5,500 nucleotides of DNA, from positions 1 through 5,500 of the forward strand of contig CAJWDO010000126.1 in the NCBI GenBank assembly GCA_913031555.1, given 5' to 3'. The notes beneath the pieces were generated by a model. The model had not been told where the DNA came from. It saw only the letters and a list, made by a program, of their open reading frames with translations, and made no database searches. The translations under genes and the position numbers were made by a program. This stretch comes from an uncultured Alphaproteobacteria bacterium (GTDB taxonomy: Bacteria > Pseudomonadota > Alphaproteobacteria > Puniceispirillales > Puniceispirillaceae). Below are positions 5,027-5,500 of this stretch, in pieces; the first letter of the stretch is position 1; each line of letters opens with the position of its first letter.

Positions 5027-5500
5027 ATGATGATCGAGGACAGGTTCGACAGGTTGCGTGAATGGATGGAACTCGAATTCGAGGACACGCTGGATGATCT
5101 TCTCGAGGTCGAATTCAATGAACCGATGCTTTCGGAAGAAGTTCGCAAACTCTACAGGCAGCAGCATCCGGACGGTCTTGATGGGCGGGTATATTACCCG
5201 AACCTGCTTCGCCTCCAGGCAGAGATGATCAAGCTTCAGGACTGGGTCGTCGAGAATAACGCCAAGATCCTGATCATCTGTGAAGGCCGTGACAGCGCTG
5301 GCAAGGGCGGCGTCATCAAGCGCATCACGCAACGTCTGAATCCGCGTGTGGCGCGCGTCGTGGCGCTGCCAAAGCCGTCCGAGCGCGAGATGTCACAATG
5401 GTATTTCCAGCGCTATGTGCCGCATCTTCCCGCCGGTGGGGAGATCGTGCTGTTCGACCGGTCCTGGTACAACCGCGCCGGTGTTGAGCGCGTCATGGGG
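5027..5500 (+). CDS. ppk2: Polyphosphate kinase 2 (partial, 3' end cut by window edge)
   Basis: The first 158 residues of a PPK2 enzyme of usually 270-310 residues. It transfers phosphate between inorganic polyphosphate and nucleotides; the direction and nucleotide preference (GDP, ADP or AMP) depend on the subclass. Visible parts are an acidic N-terminal extension (about 1-50); the family helix YYPNLLRLQAEMIKLQDWV (56-74); the Walker A loop EGRDSAGKGG (86-95, with D89 and K93); the lid-region segment PSEREMSQWYFQRYVPHLP (117-135); and the Walker B-like strand IVLFDRSWYNRAGVERVMG (140-158, with D144 and R145). All key residues of this half are intact. A GGAAAGAAGG ribosome binding site abuts two consecutive ATG codons (5027 and 5030); either could be used. 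The single-domain layout and wording resemble the PA0141-type group. The likely terminator before it suggests its own promoter, which I cannot identify in the 109-bp gap. Confidence 0.96.
   Translation, partial: MMIEDRFDRLREWMELEFEDTLDDLLEVEFNEPMLSEEVRKLYRQQHPDGLDGRVYYPNLLRLQAEMIKLQDWVVENNAKILIICEGRDSAGKGGVIKRITQRLNPRVARVVALPKPSEREMSQWYFQRYVPHLPAGGEIVLFDRSWYNRAGVERVMG

Noticed and set aside
4988..5332. Minus-strand frame of 114 codons with a reasonable-looking composition
   Set aside because: It is antisense to the N-terminal half of ppk2, including the Walker A region. The plus-strand reading is a clear PPK2 with a ribosome site.
1..5500. CRISPR arrays, insertion-sequence ends, tRNA or rRNA genes, phage or defence genes
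   Set aside because: No regularly spaced repeats, no paired terminal repeats, no transposase or integrase motifs and no tRNA-like folds were recognised.

Overview
The window is ordinary chromosomal sequence from a moderately GC-rich bacterium. Gene content, Shine-Dalgarno type and the flavour of the dehydrogenase suggest an alphaproteobacterium, possibly a marine heterotroph. That placement is inference from gene style only; there is no rRNA, tRNA or other marker gene. I see no mobile element, CRISPR array, tRNA, rRNA or origin.

Layout. (1) Positions 1-1099, minus strand: a nearly complete isocitrate/isopropylmalate dehydrogenase family enzyme with a GTG start, running off the left edge within a few residues of its likely C-terminus. 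(2) Positions 1100-1699: a poorly defined stretch with a GC-rich hairpin, a doubtful 95-codon frame overlapping the dehydrogenase start, and a more protein-like 98-codon orphan frame, both on the minus strand. (3) Positions 1700-2188, plus strand: a small winged-helix (HTH) protein. A 15-bp inverted repeat lies between it and the orphan frame. (4) Positions 2185-2889, minus strand: a pirin-family two-cupin protein whose stop codon overlaps that of the HTH gene. (5) Positions 2890-3015: a divergent regulatory region with a perfect T-N11-A LysR-type box next to the start of (6) a LysR-family regulator, 3016-3930. (7) Positions 4033-4917, plus strand: an SMP-30/gluconolactonase-family lactonase with a likely intrinsic terminator built into its last codons. 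(8) From 5027 to the right edge: the N-terminal half of a polyphosphate kinase 2.

How the parts may work together. The clearest unit is the divergent pirin/LysR pair, where the regulator probably controls itself and perhaps pirin. The lactonase follows the regulator on the same strand after about 100 bp and ends at its own terminator, so ppk2 probably has separate expression. The dehydrogenase (oxidation of a 2-hydroxyacid) and the lactonase (hydrolysis of sugar lactones) would fit sugar-acid or hydroxyacid catabolism, but they are not in one operon and no substrate can be read from the sequence. I found no convincing new multi-gene system. The most open questions are the orphan frame at 1356-1652 with its dyad, and the substituted tyrosine position in the dehydrogenase.
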